A stretch of 64,000 nt of DNA from Sphingomonas panni (GCF_022664435.1 NZ_JAKREU010000004.1:62001-126000); one strand, 5' to 3'; shown: positions 8,592 through 17,552, numbered from the stretch's first letter. The notes: a model not told the origin generated them from the sequence alone. Made by a program: numbers and translations.

Positions 8592-9368
8592 ATGAACTGG
8601 TCGGATGACGGCGCGCGGGTGAGCTGCGTGATGGTGACCGCGAACCGTGCCGGCCTGGCGCGGCGGGCGGTCGACTGTTTCCTGGCGCAACGCTGGGCAA
8701 ATCGCGAACTGGTCGTCGTCGATGACGGCGATCAGGATTACACCCCGCTCTTCGCCGACATTCCCGCCGACCGGCTGATCTATGATCGGGTCGCCAAGAC
8801 GCCGGAAACGACGCTGGGGCGTTTACGCAACCGCACGCTCGACCTCGCGCGGGGTAGCATCGTGGCGCAATGGGACGATGACGACTGGTATCATCCCGAC
8901 CGGCTGGTGCGACAGGTGGCGGTGCTGGACGGCGACAAGGATGCCTGCGTCCTGCGCGGAACGCTGATGCACCTCGATGCGCCCGAATGGTTCGACCATC
9001 CCTATGTCGGCACGCTGGAGCCGGGCGTGCCGGGCAGCATCGTCCACCGTGCCGACCCAAGTGCGCGCTACCCCGAAAAGCGCCGCGGCGAGGATACCGA
9101 TTTCCTCGGTCACTGGCCGCCGGAGCGGATCGGCGTGCTGGACGCGCCGGGCCTGTTCGTCCGCGCGTTCCACGGAGCCAACACCTGGGAGCGGACCCAT
9201 TTCGAACGGCGGGTGCGCAATACGCCGCTTGCCGCGATCGAATATGCCGTGCGCCGGTTCCTGCCGGGCGGGGTGTGGGGTCATTCGCGCTTCCGCCTCG
9301 ACCCTGAAACCCGTGCCGCCTTCGTGGCCTTCGTTGCCGATTCCCGCTCGGCCGGGGTGTTCGCGTGA
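8592..9368 (+). CDS. Family 2 glycosyltransferase
   Basis: 258-aa protein with the GT2 N-terminus VSCVMVTANRAGLARRAVDCFLAQ, LVVVDDGDQDYTPLF and the metal-binding block AQWDDDDWYHPDRLVRQ. It starts 78 bases from the divergent GT4 gene, so the two operons share an intergenic promoter region. The stop overlaps the start of the following membrane protein gene (GTGA, 9365-9368). The pairing with a lysylphosphatidylglycerol-synthase-like membrane protein suggests a lipid-linked acceptor, which is an inference. Confidence 0.87.
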   Translation: MNWSDDGARVSCVMVTANRAGLARRAVDCFLAQRWANRELVVVDDGDQDYTPLFADIPADRLIYDRVAKTPETTLGRLRNRTLDLARGSIVAQWDDDDWYHPDRLVRQVAVLDGDKDACVLRGTLMHLDAPEWFDHPYVGTLEPGVPGSIVHRADPSARYPEKRRGEDTDFLGHWPPERIGVLDAPGLFVRAFHGANTWERTHFERRVRNTPLAAIEYAVRRFLPGGVWGHSRFRLDPETRAAFVAFVADSRSAGVFA

Positions 9369-10363
9369 CCCTCTCCGACCGTGCGCAGCGGCTGCACGAC
9401 TGGTCGCAGACCCCCGCCGCGGCGCGTCTCGGCAAGGTCTTTCGCGCGCTGTTCTTCGTCGGCGTGCTGTTGTGGCTGGTGCTGAAGGTGCGCGCGATCG
9501 GGTGGAGCAACGTCGCCGCCGCGCTCCCGCGCACGCCGTGGTTCTACATCCTGTTCGTCGTGATGTTCCTGGCGCTGCCGGTGTCGGAGGTCTGGATCTT
9601 CCGCCTGCTGCTCGGCCGCCCGCTACCCGGCAGCCTGCCCGTCTTCGTCCGCAAGCGCGTCTTCAATTCGGCGTTCGTCGGCTATTCGGGTGAGGTCTAT
9701 CTGTTCGTCTGGGCGCGCCAGCGGCTGGGCATTGCGTCCAAGACGTTGCTGCTGGCGATCAAGGACAATGCGATCCTCTCCGCGCTGGCATCGGCGGCGA
9801 TCACCTCGATCCTGCTGGTCGTCTTCATGGGGACCGGCCGCGCGAAATGGATCGCCGACTGGCTGCATTCGGCGGGCGGGATGCTGCTCGCCGGACTGCT
9901 GGTCGCAGCGTTCCTGACCCCGCTGCTGCTCCGCCTGCGCAAGCAGATATTGTCGGTCAGCTGGCGGGTCGCGGGTGCCGTGCTGGGCATCCATATCGCG
10001 CGCATCCTGATCGTGGTGCTGCTGCAGGCGACGCAATGGGCGGTGGTGCTGCCGGCCGAGCCCTGGAGCGTGTGGGTCACGTTCCTGACGGTACAGATGG
10101 TCATCAGCCGCCTGCCGATCGTGCCCAATCGCGACCTGCTGTTCCTGTCGGCCGCGCTGGAGATGAGCCATATCGTCGATGGCCCGCGCGCGGCGATGGC
10201 CGGGCTGCTGCTGGCCGGCGGGGCGCTGACCCAGGGGTCGAACCTGCTATTCTTCCTGCTGACCAGCTTCCAGCGGCGACGCGGCACCTTGCCCGTCGCC
10301 GAGGTCGATCCCGCCTTCGAAGCGGAAGTCGCCACGCCGGCGGTGCCGCCGGCGGGCGAATAG
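9365..10363 (+). CDS. Polytopic membrane protein, LPG-synthase-TM/AglD-like
   Basis: 332 residues, starting GTG at 9365 inside the stop of the GT2 gene. About seven to eight hydrophobic segments are visible (for example ALFFVGVLLWLVLKV, YILFVVMFLALPVSEVWIF, LASAAITSILLVVFMG, MLLAGLLVAAFLTPLLLRL, HIARILIVVLLQATQWAVVL). The general pattern, with a conserved N-terminal FRALFFVGVLLW helix and a late loop with R-L-P-I-V-P-N, resembles the transmembrane region of lysylphosphatidylglycerol synthases and AglD-type proteins that act with glycosyltransferases. The assignment to that family is tentative. The tail (EVDPAFEAEVATPAVPPAGE) is acidic and disordered. Confidence 0.65.
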   Translation: MTLSDRAQRLHDWSQTPAAARLGKVFRALFFVGVLLWLVLKVRAIGWSNVAAALPRTPWFYILFVVMFLALPVSEVWIFRLLLGRPLPGSLPVFVRKRVFNSAFVGYSGEVYLFVWARQRLGIASKTLLLAIKDNAILSALASAAITSILLVVFMGTGRAKWIADWLHSAGGMLLAGLLVAAFLTPLLLRLRKQILSVSWRVAGAVLGIHIARILIVVLLQATQWAVVLPAEPWSVWVTFLTVQMVISRLPIVPNRDLLFLSAALEMSHIVDGPRAAMAGLLLAGGALTQGSNLLFFLLTSFQRRRGTLPVAEVDPAFEAEVATPAVPPAGE

Positions 10364-10367
10364 CGCG

Positions 10368-10826
10368 TCAGGCCGGGGCGGATGCCCGCTGGCAGATGAA
10401 GCTCGACAGTTCCTGCCGCAGCGGCAGGCCGCTGGTCGGGCGCAGCGGACCGTCATGCGCGACATGGGTTTCGACATGCGCGCGGGTGTCGGCTACGCCG
10501 ACGACGTGGAACAGGTTGCGCTCGCAATCCAGTTCGGTGCGGGCATAGACATAGCGGTCGCCGCGCTGCTGGCGCAGGATCGCGATAATCGTGCCGGCGG
10601 CGGTCTTGCGCTGGCGCAGCACCTCATAGCGCGATTGCGGATCGGACGGGGTCGGGATCTCGACGCCCTCCAGCGGATAGCGCTCGATGCCGTTGCCGGC
10701 CACCTCGGTCTCGACCAGGTGGCGCAGGTCGACAGTGTTGCTCGTCGCCTCGGGCACGGGAGCGGCGGAATTGCCGCAGGCAGCCAGCAGCGCACCGCCC
10801 AACAGGGCGACAGTCGATCGGATCAT
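10368..10826 (-). CDS. Lipoprotein of unknown function
   Basis: 152-aa predicted lipoprotein: signal MIRSTVALLGGALLAACGNS, with lipobox LAAC. The ATG at 10826 is preferred to an upstream TTG because AAGGG lies eight bases before it. The mature part contains two central Cys-free segments and two late Cys (ELDCERNLF, SFICQRAS) that may form a disulfide. It lies four bases from the convergent membrane protein gene. No family recognised. Confidence 0.75.
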   Translation of the reverse strand: MIRSTVALLGGALLAACGNSAAPVPEATSNTVDLRHLVETEVAGNGIERYPLEGVEIPTPSDPQSRYEVLRQRKTAAGTIIAILRQQRGDRYVYARTELDCERNLFHVVGVADTRAHVETHVAHDGPLRPTSGLPLRQELSSFICQRASAPA

Positions 10827-10900
10827 ACGCAAAACCCTTGTTCCTCGAGAGATACGGTCTCAGGAAATGTTGCTACGCAGCAATGTACGGATCGGCAGGC

Positions 10901-11125
10901 CTAGCGCGAGCGCAGGGCCGCCACGGCCGTCATGAACGCAAAGGCGCTCATGGCAAGAACGACACCGCCGACATCCTCCCACCCGATCGCCATCAGGCGG
11001 TCGAGCCGGTCGGAATGCGGAAACATCGCGCGGAAGGTTTCATGGAATATCGTCATGGCGCGTTGCAACATAATCACTGAAAGCATCATGAAAACAGCCA
11101 ATCGGACGGATCGGTCCGAGGACAT
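10901..11125 (-). CDS. Small two-helix membrane protein, hypothetical
   Basis: A 74-aa frame with two hydrophobic segments (VRLAVFMMLSVIMLQRAM and VGGVVLAMSAFAFMTAVAAL) separated by a polar loop. There is no good Shine-Dalgarno before the ATG at 11125, and internal ATGs exist, so the start is uncertain. It is divergent from the M16 peptidase gene. Reality rests on hydrophobic pattern and lack of a better frame. Confidence 0.45.
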   Translation of the reverse strand: MSSDRSVRLAVFMMLSVIMLQRAMTIFHETFRAMFPHSDRLDRLMAIGWEDVGGVVLAMSAFAFMTAVAALRSR

Positions 11126-11239
11126 GATATGTTACAGGAGGGCAAGCCGGGCGTGCCGTTCGGGCAATGGAAGCGGCTTGCGCGGCGCTGGCTACCGCCA
11201 TACACCTGCATTCCGTTTATCGATAATGGGTGGGGTTCC

Positions 11240-14089
11240 ATGTTTCGTACCGTCGCTGCCATATTGCTCGCCTCCACTGCGCTCGCCGGGACGGCCCAGG
11301 CGCAGGCGCCCGCTCGCACCGCCCCGCCGGTGAAGGCCGCACCGCTGTCGGCGCTCGTCGCGCCGGTGAACATTCCGTACGAAAAGTTCACGCTGCCCAA
11401 CGGCCTGACCGTCATCACCCATACCGACCGCAAGGCGCCGATCGTCGCGGTGTCGGTATGGTATGACGTCGGGTCGAAGCATGAGCCGGAGGGGAAGACC
11501 GGGTTCGCGCATCTGTTCGAGCATCTGATGTTCAACGGGTCGGAAAATGCGCCGGGCGACTTCTTCGATCCGCTGCGCTCGATCGGCGCGACCGACCTGA
11601 ACGGCACAACCAGCTACGACCGCACCAATTATTTCGAAACCGTGCCGAAGGCGGCGCTCGACCGCGCGCTGTTCCTCGAATCCGACCGCATGGGCTATTT
11701 GCTCGGCGCGGTGACGCAGGGCGTGCTGGATGAACAGCGCGGCGTGGTGCAGAATGAAAAGCGGCAGGGCGACAACCAGCCCTATGGCCTCGTCCGCTAC
11801 AAGATGACCGAGGGCATCTTCCCGGTCGGGCACCCCTATCGCCATTCGGTGATCGGCTCGATGGCCGATCTCGACGCCGCCAGCCTTGAGGACGTGAAGA
11901 ACTGGTTCCGCGGCCATTACGGCCCGAACAATGCGGTGCTGGTGCTGGCCGGCGACATCGATGCCCGCGAAGCGCGCCCGCTGGTCGAGAAATATTTCGG
12001 CAAGATCGCGCGCGGGCCGGAATCGGTCCTGCCGAAGATCGAGGTGCCGACCCTCGCCGCGCCGGTGCGTGAGGTGATGAAGGACAATGTCGCCGCGACG
12101 ATGATCATGAAGGTCTGGCCGGTGCCGGGCCTGAACGATCCCGATTCGCCCGCACTCGACGTGGCGATGAGCGCGTTCGGCGGCCTCGCCTCGTCGCGGC
12201 TCGACAATGAACTGGTCAAGAAGGACAAGCTGGCGGTGCAGGTGTCGGCCGGCGTCCAGTCGCTGGCACAGGCCGGCATGGTGATCGTCCGCGCGATCGT
12301 CCGGCCGGGCGTCGATGAAAAGCTGGTCGAGGCGAAGCTGGACCAGATGATCGCCGATTATATCCGTACCGGTCCCACCGCCGAAGAAGTGTCGCGCGTC
12401 GCCACGACGCAGGTGTCCGGCACCATCGGCGGCCTCGAATCGGTCGGCGGCTTCGGCGGCAAGGCGGTGACGCTGGCGTCGGGCGAGCTGTATTCGAACG
12501 ATCCGGGCTTCTACAAGAAGGAGCTGAACGCACTGGCGACGATGACGCCGGAGCGCGCCCGTGCCGCCGCGCAGAAGTGGATGTCGCGCCCGGCCTATAC
12601 GCTGATCGTCGAGAAGGGCGAGCGCGAGGGCTATGAGGAGGCCAAGGCCGTTGCCGCCGCTCCCGCCACGCCGGCCGCGCCCGAAACGCCGTTCAAGGGC
12701 ACGCGCGGCGCGATGCCGGGTGTCGCCGACACCGGCACCACGCTGCAATTCCCGAAGGTCACGCGCAGCCGCCTGTCGAACGGCATGGAACTGGTCTATG
12801 CCCAGCGGACCGCCGTGCCGGTGACGCAGGTGTCGATGGTGTTCGACGCCGGCACCGCCGCCGATGTCACGGGCAAGCTCGGCACCGCCGGCATGACGCT
12901 GTCGCTGATCGACGAAGGCACCACCACCCGTGATTCGATCGCGATGGCCGAGGCCAAGGAAAAGCTCGGCATGCAGATGAGCGGCGGCAATTCCGCCGAT
13001 CAGACCACGATCGGCTTCGAAGCACCCAGCGCCAATCTGAACAGTGCGACAATGCTGTTCGCCGACGTGCTGCGCAACCCGGCGTTCGACGCGGCCGAAC
13101 TGGAGCGGGTGCGCGGGCAGGTACTGGCGCAGATCGGGCAGCAGCGTACCAACCCGCAGGGACTGGCCGACATGACGCTGCCGCCGCTGCTCTATGGCAC
13201 CGACAGCCCCTATGCGAAGCTGGCGGCGGGCGTGGGCGATCCGGCGGCGGTCATGGCGATGAAGCGCGAGGACCTGGTCGCGTGGCGCAACGCATGGCTG
13301 CGTCCGGACAAGGCGAAGGTGTTCGTCGTGTCCGACCGTCCGCTGGCCGAAGTGCAAGCGGCGCTCAACGCCTCGCTCGGCAACTGGCAGGCGACCGGCG
13401 CGGCCGGCACCAAGAGCTTCCCGGCACAGCGCGCCACCACCACGCCGAAGATCGTGCTGGTCGACCGGCCCAATTCGCCGCAGTCGCTGATCGTCGCCGG
13501 ACAGATGACGCCGGTACAGGCGAAGTCGGACACGCTGGCGGCGACCACCGCCAACACCGTGCTCGGCTCGGGCTTCCTCAGCCGCATCAACATGGACCTG
13601 CGCGAGGCGAAGCACTGGTCCTATGGCGCGCGTGGCGGGTTCCAGCTGATGCAGAACGCCGTCCCCTATGTCATCAACGCGCCGGTACAGGCCGACAAGA
13701 CCGGCCCGGCGATCGCGTCGCTGCGTGAACAGATCAACGGCTTCCTGGGGCCGAACGGCGTGACGCCGGTCGAATTCCGCCGCTCGATCGATGGTGAGAC
13801 GCGGCAGCTGGCCGGGACCTATGAAACGTCGGGCGCGGTGCTGGCCGCCATGCGGAACAACGACTTCCTCGGCCGTCCGGATGATTACCAGGCGACCCTG
13901 CCGCAAAAATATCGTGCGCTGACCACGGCGCAGCTTGACGCTGCGGCACGGGCGGCAATCGACCCCAATCGCTTCGTCTATGTGGTGGTCGGCGACGCCA
14001 AGGTCGTGCGTCCGCAGCTTGACGGGCTGGGCTTGCCGGTGGAGGTGGTGTCGGCAACGCCGGCAACCGCCCCCACCCCGGCGAAGTAA
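11240..14089 (+). CDS. M16-family zinc metallopeptidase (two-domain)
   Basis: 949-aa secreted or periplasmic protease. A signal peptide (MFRTVAAILLASTALAGTAQA) precedes the catalytic M16 domain, which has the inverted zinc motif H91-L-F-E94-H95 and the downstream Glu in RGVVQNEKRQ. A second M16-like half starts near residue 510 (FPKVTRSRLSNGMELVYAQ) and lacks HxxEH, as expected for the structural half of a PqqL/pitrilysin-type enzyme. The ATG at 11240 follows GGGGTT and opens directly on the signal peptide; longer upstream readings have no family support. The tail is Pro/Thr-rich (ATPATAPTPAK). Confidence 0.92.
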   Translation: MFRTVAAILLASTALAGTAQAQAPARTAPPVKAAPLSALVAPVNIPYEKFTLPNGLTVITHTDRKAPIVAVSVWYDVGSKHEPEGKTGFAHLFEHLMFNGSENAPGDFFDPLRSIGATDLNGTTSYDRTNYFETVPKAALDRALFLESDRMGYLLGAVTQGVLDEQRGVVQNEKRQGDNQPYGLVRYKMTEGIFPVGHPYRHSVIGSMADLDAASLEDVKNWFRGHYGPNNAVLVLAGDIDAREARPLVEKYFGKIARGPESVLPKIEVPTLAAPVREVMKDNVAATMIMKVWPVPGLNDPDSPALDVAMSAFGGLASSRLDNELVKKDKLAVQVSAGVQSLAQAGMVIVRAIVRPGVDEKLVEAKLDQMIADYIRTGPTAEEVSRVATTQVSGTIGGLESVGGFGGKAVTLASGELYSNDPGFYKKELNALATMTPERARAAAQKWMSRPAYTLIVEKGEREGYEEAKAVAAAPATPAAPETPFKGTRGAMPGVADTGTTLQFPKVTRSRLSNGMELVYAQRTAVPVTQVSMVFDAGTAADVTGKLGTAGMTLSLIDEGTTTRDSIAMAEAKEKLGMQMSGGNSADQTTIGFEAPSANLNSATMLFADVLRNPAFDAAELERVRGQVLAQIGQQRTNPQGLADMTLPPLLYGTDSPYAKLAAGVGDPAAVMAMKREDLVAWRNAWLRPDKAKVFVVSDRPLAEVQAALNASLGNWQATGAAGTKSFPAQRATTTPKIVLVDRPNSPQSLIVAGQMTPVQAKSDTLAATTANTVLGSGFLSRINMDLREAKHWSYGARGGFQLMQNAVPYVINAPVQADKTGPAIASLREQINGFLGPNGVTPVEFRRSIDGETRQLAGTYETSGAVLAAMRNNDFLGRPDDYQATLPQKYRALTTAQLDAAARAAIDPNRFVYVVVGDAKVVRPQLDGLGLPVEVVSATPATAPTPAK

Positions 14090-14100
14090 GGAGAGCGAAC

Positions 14101-14403
14101 ATGGCGAATGTCGATGGCAGCTGGAACACGATCACCAAATCGCCGATGGGCGACCAGCAGGCGACCCTGAACGTCAAGAGTGAGGGCACGACCTTCACCG
14201 GAACCTATTCCGGCGCGATGGGATCGACCGAGATCACCGACGGCAAGGTCGATGGCGACAAGCTGTCGTGGAAGGTCGCGATCGTCGTGCCGATGCCGAT
14301 GACGCTCGACTGCGAAGCGACCGTCGACGGCGACACCATCTCCGGCACGGTCGGGGCGGGTGCGTTCGGCAGCTTCCCGATGGCGGGCAACCGCGTCGGC
14401 TGA
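14101..14403 (+). CDS. Small conserved hypothetical protein (beta-rich)
   Basis: 100-aa protein with a Shine-Dalgarno AAGGAGAGCGAAC before the ATG at 14101, 11 bases after the M16 gene, so probably the same operon. It is a run of short strands with many T, G and D residues (GSWNTI, TFTGTYSG, GKVDGDKLSWKV, ATVDGDTISGTVGAG), which looks like one small beta-barrel or lipocalin-like fold. No signal peptide. A terminator follows at 14424-14463. Function unknown. Confidence 0.8.
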   Translation: MANVDGSWNTITKSPMGDQQATLNVKSEGTTFTGTYSGAMGSTEITDGKVDGDKLSWKVAIVVPMPMTLDCEATVDGDTISGTVGAGAFGSFPMAGNRVG

Positions 14404-14423
14404 ACTGTCCTGACGTAAGGGAG

Positions 14424-14463
14424 ACGGCCCGTCCGCAGGCGATGCGGGCGGGCCGTTTCGTTT
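14424..14463 (+). terminator. Rho-independent terminator
   Basis: Stem ACGGCCCGtCCGC / GCGGgCGGGCCGT with a short loop, followed by TTCGTTT. It comes 20 bases after the stop of the small hypothetical gene and closes the M16 operon. Confidence 0.8.
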
Positions 14464-14469
14464 AAATCG

Positions 14470-14661
14470 TATCCCCGCGCAGGCGGGGATCCAGGGTAAC
14501 GGAGCGCAACGCTCTCGGCTCTGGACCCCCGCCTGCGCGGGGGTACGGGGTCTGCTAGTCTGGCTGAACCCTCACCAACATCGTCACCCCGGGCTTGACC
14601 CGGGGTCCCGCTTCTTCCCGCCGCCAGAAGAAGTGGGACCCCGGATCAAGTCCGGGGTGAT
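14470..14661. repeat. Two adjacent palindromic repeat pairs
   Basis: The first pair (14470-14548) has arms ATCCCCGCGCAGGCGGGGATCC and GGACCCCCGCCTGCGCGGGGG. The second (14583-14661) has arms GTCACCCCGGGCTTGACCC and GGATCAAGTCCGGGGTGA around a GAAGAAG/CTTCTTC centre. The second type recurs singly at 18339-18373 and 47081-47118. Together they fill the gap between the M16 operon and the NADH dehydrogenase gene; no gene is seen here. Confidence 0.8.
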
Positions 14662-14682
14662 GGGCGGCGGAAGGGCGGGGCG

Positions 14683-15987
14683 CTACTCCGCCGCCTCCGC
14701 CTCGATCTCCGGCAAGCCGGCCGTGCGCGGCGTCTCCCCCGGTTCGGGGGCATAGCCGGTCAGCAGGCGCGCGCCCCGGCCATAGGTGAACCACGACCAC
14801 GCCCAGTGGACATAGACCGACATCCGGCTGCGGAAATCGACCAGAAGCATCAGGTGGACCAGCGACCACGCCAGCCACGCGATAAGTCCCTTGAGCTTCA
14901 GTCCGGCAATCTCCGCCACCGCCCGCGACCGGCCGATGACCGCCATCGTGCCATAATCGCGATACTGGAACCGCTCCGGTGCCGATCGTCCTGCGACCCG
15001 CGCGGCGATCACCCTGCCGACGAACTTGCCCTGCTGCTTGGCGACCGGGGCGAGGCCGGGCAGGGGGCCATCCCCGCCGTCGAAGCTCGCCACATCGCCG
15101 ATCGCGAAGATGGTCGGATGACCCGGTACCGAACAATCGGCCGCGACCTCCACCGCGCCGTTCTTCGCCGCATCGGCCGCCAACCACTGCGCCGCCGGCC
15201 GGGCTTGCGTCCCGGCCGCCCATAGCACCGCGGCGGCATCGATCCGCTGGTCGCCGACCGTTAGCCCGTGCGCGTCGATGGCGCGCACCGCCTCCCCGGT
15301 CCGCACTTCGACGCCCAGCGACTCCAGCATCCTGCGCGCCGCCTGCGACAGCGGCGGGTCGAACGCAGTCAAGATGCGATCCCCCATCTCGCACAGCAGC
15401 ACCCGCGCACGCCGTGGATCGATCGATGCGAAGTCGCGCGCCAGCGTGGTGCGGGCGAGTTCGGCGATCGTCCCGGCCAGTTCGACGCCGGTCGGTCCAC
15501 CACCGACCACCGCAAAGGTCAGCAATCGGCGCAATTCGTCCGGGTCGTCGCATTGTTCCGCGCGCTCGAACGTGCCCAGCAACGCGGCGCGGATCGTCAG
15601 CGCATCGTCGATCGATTTCAGGACATAGGCATGGTCGCGCCACTGGTCGTTGCCGAAGAAGCTGTACGCAGCGCCGGTCGCCAGGATCAGGTAATCGAAC
15701 GGCAACCGGCGCCCGTCGGCAAGGCAGAGTTCGCGCGCATCGGCATCGACCCCGCTCGCCTCTGCCATCAGAATCCGCGTGTTCCTGTTGCGCCGCAGCA
15801 GCGCCCGGTTGGCCGTGGCGATGTCGGCCGGGGACAGCGCGGCCCCGGCGACCTGATACAGCAGCGGCTGGAACAGATGATGGTTGGTGCGGTCGATCAG
15901 CACGATCTCGGCATCCGCCTTGCGCAGTGCCTGCGCCGCGGCGATGCCGCCAAAGCCTGATCCGACGATGATGATCCGCGGTCGCAT
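14683..15987 (-). CDS. ndh: Type II NADH dehydrogenase (NDH-2-like)
   Basis: 434-aa flavoprotein. The FAD-binding Rossmann motif is at the very start (IIIVGSGFGGIAAAQAL), the NAD-binding motif is TFAVVGGGPTGVELAGTIAEL, and IFAIGDVASFDGG is the second FAD motif. The C-terminal quarter carries an amphipathic or hydrophobic region (GLIAWLAWSLVHLMLLVDFRSR) for membrane attachment, as in NDH-2. It oxidises NADH and reduces quinone without pumping protons. The ATG at 15987 has GGAGG eleven bases upstream. The gene stands alone between repeats and the porin promoter region. Confidence 0.92.
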   Translation of the reverse strand: MRPRIIIVGSGFGGIAAAQALRKADAEIVLIDRTNHHLFQPLLYQVAGAALSPADIATANRALLRRNRNTRILMAEASGVDADARELCLADGRRLPFDYLILATGAAYSFFGNDQWRDHAYVLKSIDDALTIRAALLGTFERAEQCDDPDELRRLLTFAVVGGGPTGVELAGTIAELARTTLARDFASIDPRRARVLLCEMGDRILTAFDPPLSQAARRMLESLGVEVRTGEAVRAIDAHGLTVGDQRIDAAAVLWAAGTQARPAAQWLAADAAKNGAVEVAADCSVPGHPTIFAIGDVASFDGGDGPLPGLAPVAKQQGKFVGRVIAARVAGRSAPERFQYRDYGTMAVIGRSRAVAEIAGLKLKGLIAWLAWSLVHLMLLVDFRSRMSVYVHWAWSWFTYGRGARLLTGYAPEPGETPRTAGLPEIEAEAAE

Positions 15988-16148
15988 ACGCCGTTCATCC
16001 TCCGATTCGCGGGTGGTGTCGTCTTTCCTAACCGTTCGCACCGCCAATCGTTGCGTTCGCTCTGCCCCGCCTTCGCGCCGCCCTTGCCACATTCCCACCA
16101 CGGTCCGGGCGGCCCCGCCACGGTTCGTTCATCCAACCGACAGATACC

Positions 16149-16206
16149 GTTGCCGGAAGGCAACAGTATCCAATTTCGTGACATCCATGTTGCAATGCGA
16201 TGCAAC
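16149..16206 (+). promoter_or_regulatory. Two GTTGC inverted repeats upstream of the porin-like gene
   Basis: 16149-16164 reads GTTGCCGGAAGGCAAC and 16189-16206 reads GTTGCAATGCGATGCAAC. Both are inverted repeats with GTTGC/GCAAC half-sites, 40 bases apart, about 90-140 bases upstream of the ATG at 16293. They may be operator sites or RNA hairpins. The rest of the 15988-16292 gap shows no gene. Confidence 0.4.
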
Positions 16207-16292
16207 ACTTTGCGCGGTTTCGGGTTCAGAGGGGCCACGGATAAACCGGCGCGCGTTCGACGCCGGGACCGTAAACGCTGATGAGGTTTTGT

Positions 16293-16922
16293 ATGCGTAA
16301 GCTTTTCACCGTCGCCGCCGCCGCGGTCGCGTTCGTCGCAGCCCCGGCTTTCGCGCAGGACATGTCGACCACGTCGCAGGACACGACCACGACCGAACCC
16401 GCCCCTGCCGTGACCGCACCCGACGGCACCAGCGGCATCGGCTTCGAACCCTATGTCGCGATCATGGGCGGCTGGGAGCAGTTCGATTCGGAGCGCACCG
16501 ATGCCGGCATCCCGCTGGTCCCGCGCAACGACAAGCTGAACGGCGCCCTGGTTGAAGGCATCGTCGGTTTCAACGTGCCGCTGGGCCCCGTGTTCGTCGG
16601 TGCCGAAGGCAGCGTCTCGAAGGGCGTGTCGGGCGACATCGATTGGGATTACGGCGCAGCCGGCCGTTTCGGCGTCCGCGCGGGTGACTCGGGCCTGATC
16701 TACGGCAAGGTCGGCTATCGCTGGGTCAATTTCGACCGGTTCGGCAACGACAGCCGCGACTATCACGAAATGACCTATGGCGCCGGTTTCGAAGTCGGCC
16801 CGAAGGACATCGGCCTGGGCGGCATCACCGGCAACTCGGGCGTTCGCCTGCGCGGTGAAGTGTCGACCTTCGGTTCGGCCCACAGCTTCCGCCCGATGCT
16901 GGGTCTGACGACCCACTTCTAA
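16293..16922 (+). CDS. Porin-like outer membrane beta-barrel protein
   Basis: 209-aa protein with signal peptide MRKLFTVAAAAVAFVAAPAFA (cleavage before QDM). The mature part has a Thr/Pro linker, then alternating strands of an eight-stranded barrel (FEPYVAIMGGWEQF, VEGIVGFNVPLGPVFVGAEGSV, YGAAGRFGVRAG, LIYGKVGYRWVNFDRF) and a C-terminal aromatic residue (GLTTHF), the outer-membrane sorting signal. It resembles the opacity/OmpA-like transmembrane family. The ATG at 16293 has GAGG six bases upstream; an in-frame ATG at 16281 lacks one. A terminator follows. Confidence 0.85.
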   Translation: MRKLFTVAAAAVAFVAAPAFAQDMSTTSQDTTTTEPAPAVTAPDGTSGIGFEPYVAIMGGWEQFDSERTDAGIPLVPRNDKLNGALVEGIVGFNVPLGPVFVGAEGSVSKGVSGDIDWDYGAAGRFGVRAGDSGLIYGKVGYRWVNFDRFGNDSRDYHEMTYGAGFEVGPKDIGLGGITGNSGVRLRGEVSTFGSAHSFRPMLGLTTHF

Positions 16923-16986
16923 GCATCGTGCCAGTTTCGGGCGGGTCCGGCGTATCGGGACCCGCCCCCGTAAATGCGTAGCGCGA

Positions 16987-17022
16987 AAGGCTCCGGACGG
17001 GTTCGTCCGGGGCCTTTTGTTT
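16987..17022 (+). terminator. Rho-independent terminator of the porin-like gene
   Basis: Stem GGCtCCGGAC / GTCCGGgGCC with loop GGGTTC and tail TTTTGTTTT. A second hairpin (GGGCGGGTCC / GGGACCCGCC) lies upstream at about 16939-16967. Together they end transcription of the porin-like gene. Confidence 0.85.
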
Positions 17023-17033
17023 TGGGCGGTTGC

Positions 17034-17495
17034 GTGGCTTGGCTGGAACGGGAACTGGCCGCGACGGGAAAGGCATCGCTCTACGCCCTTGCCCGGACCG
17101 GCAACGCCGACGTCGTTCGCTTCGTTTGGGTGCCGAGCTTCCATCCTGCGATCAAGGTGCGGATCGAGGGGCTGGCATCGGCCGCACCCCGACTGATCGC
17201 AGAGCAGGGGACGGAAGGCGGCGGACACGGATCGGCCGGCGTGGGTGCGAAGGTAGACCGGCGGCTGACACGGGACGAGGTGACGGCGATCCGCCCGTTG
17301 CTGGACGCAAGGGCATTGTTCGCTCCGCAACCGCATGGTGCCGTCGCCATGCTGGATGGTGCGCAGTGGCTGGTCGAACGTGCCGTCGGCCGATGCTACA
17401 CGGTGGGGATCGAACACAGCCCGGAAAGGGGTGGCATCCATGCTGCCGGAGAAGCGCTGGTGCGGCTTACGGGCTGGAATGTCGACCTATACTGA
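17034..17495 (+). CDS. Conserved hypothetical protein
   Basis: 153 residues if started at GTG (17034), just past the terminator of the porin-like gene; an ATG further upstream lies inside that terminator and is less likely. The sequence (AWLERELAATGKASLYALARTGN, VWVPSFHPAIKVRIEG, LTGWNVDLY) has no signal peptide or membrane segment. I do not recognise a family. Codon use is normal for the window, and a strong bidirectional terminator starts at its stop codon, supporting a real gene. No promoter was identified. Confidence 0.55.
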   Translation: MAWLERELAATGKASLYALARTGNADVVRFVWVPSFHPAIKVRIEGLASAAPRLIAEQGTEGGGHGSAGVGAKVDRRLTRDEVTAIRPLLDARALFAPQPHGAVAMLDGAQWLVERAVGRCYTVGIEHSPERGGIHAAGEALVRLTGWNVDLY

Positions 17496-17529
17496 ACAGG
17501 CCGCCGGGCGCTAACCCGACGGCCTGTTC
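17495..17529. terminator. Bidirectional terminator
   Basis: Stem AACAGGCCGcCGGG / CCCGaCGGCCTGTT with T-rich ends on both strands, exactly between two convergent genes ending at 17495 and 17553. Confidence 0.85.
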
Positions 17530-17552
17530 TCCGTAGGACCGCTGTGCGGCGG

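Noticed and set aside
11192..13906. A 904-codon open frame on the minus strand opposite the M16 peptidase gene
   Set aside because: It is a shadow of a strongly G/C-biased gene; the plus-strand frame has the full peptidase motifs and signal peptide, while the antisense reading is Arg/His-rich with no domain.
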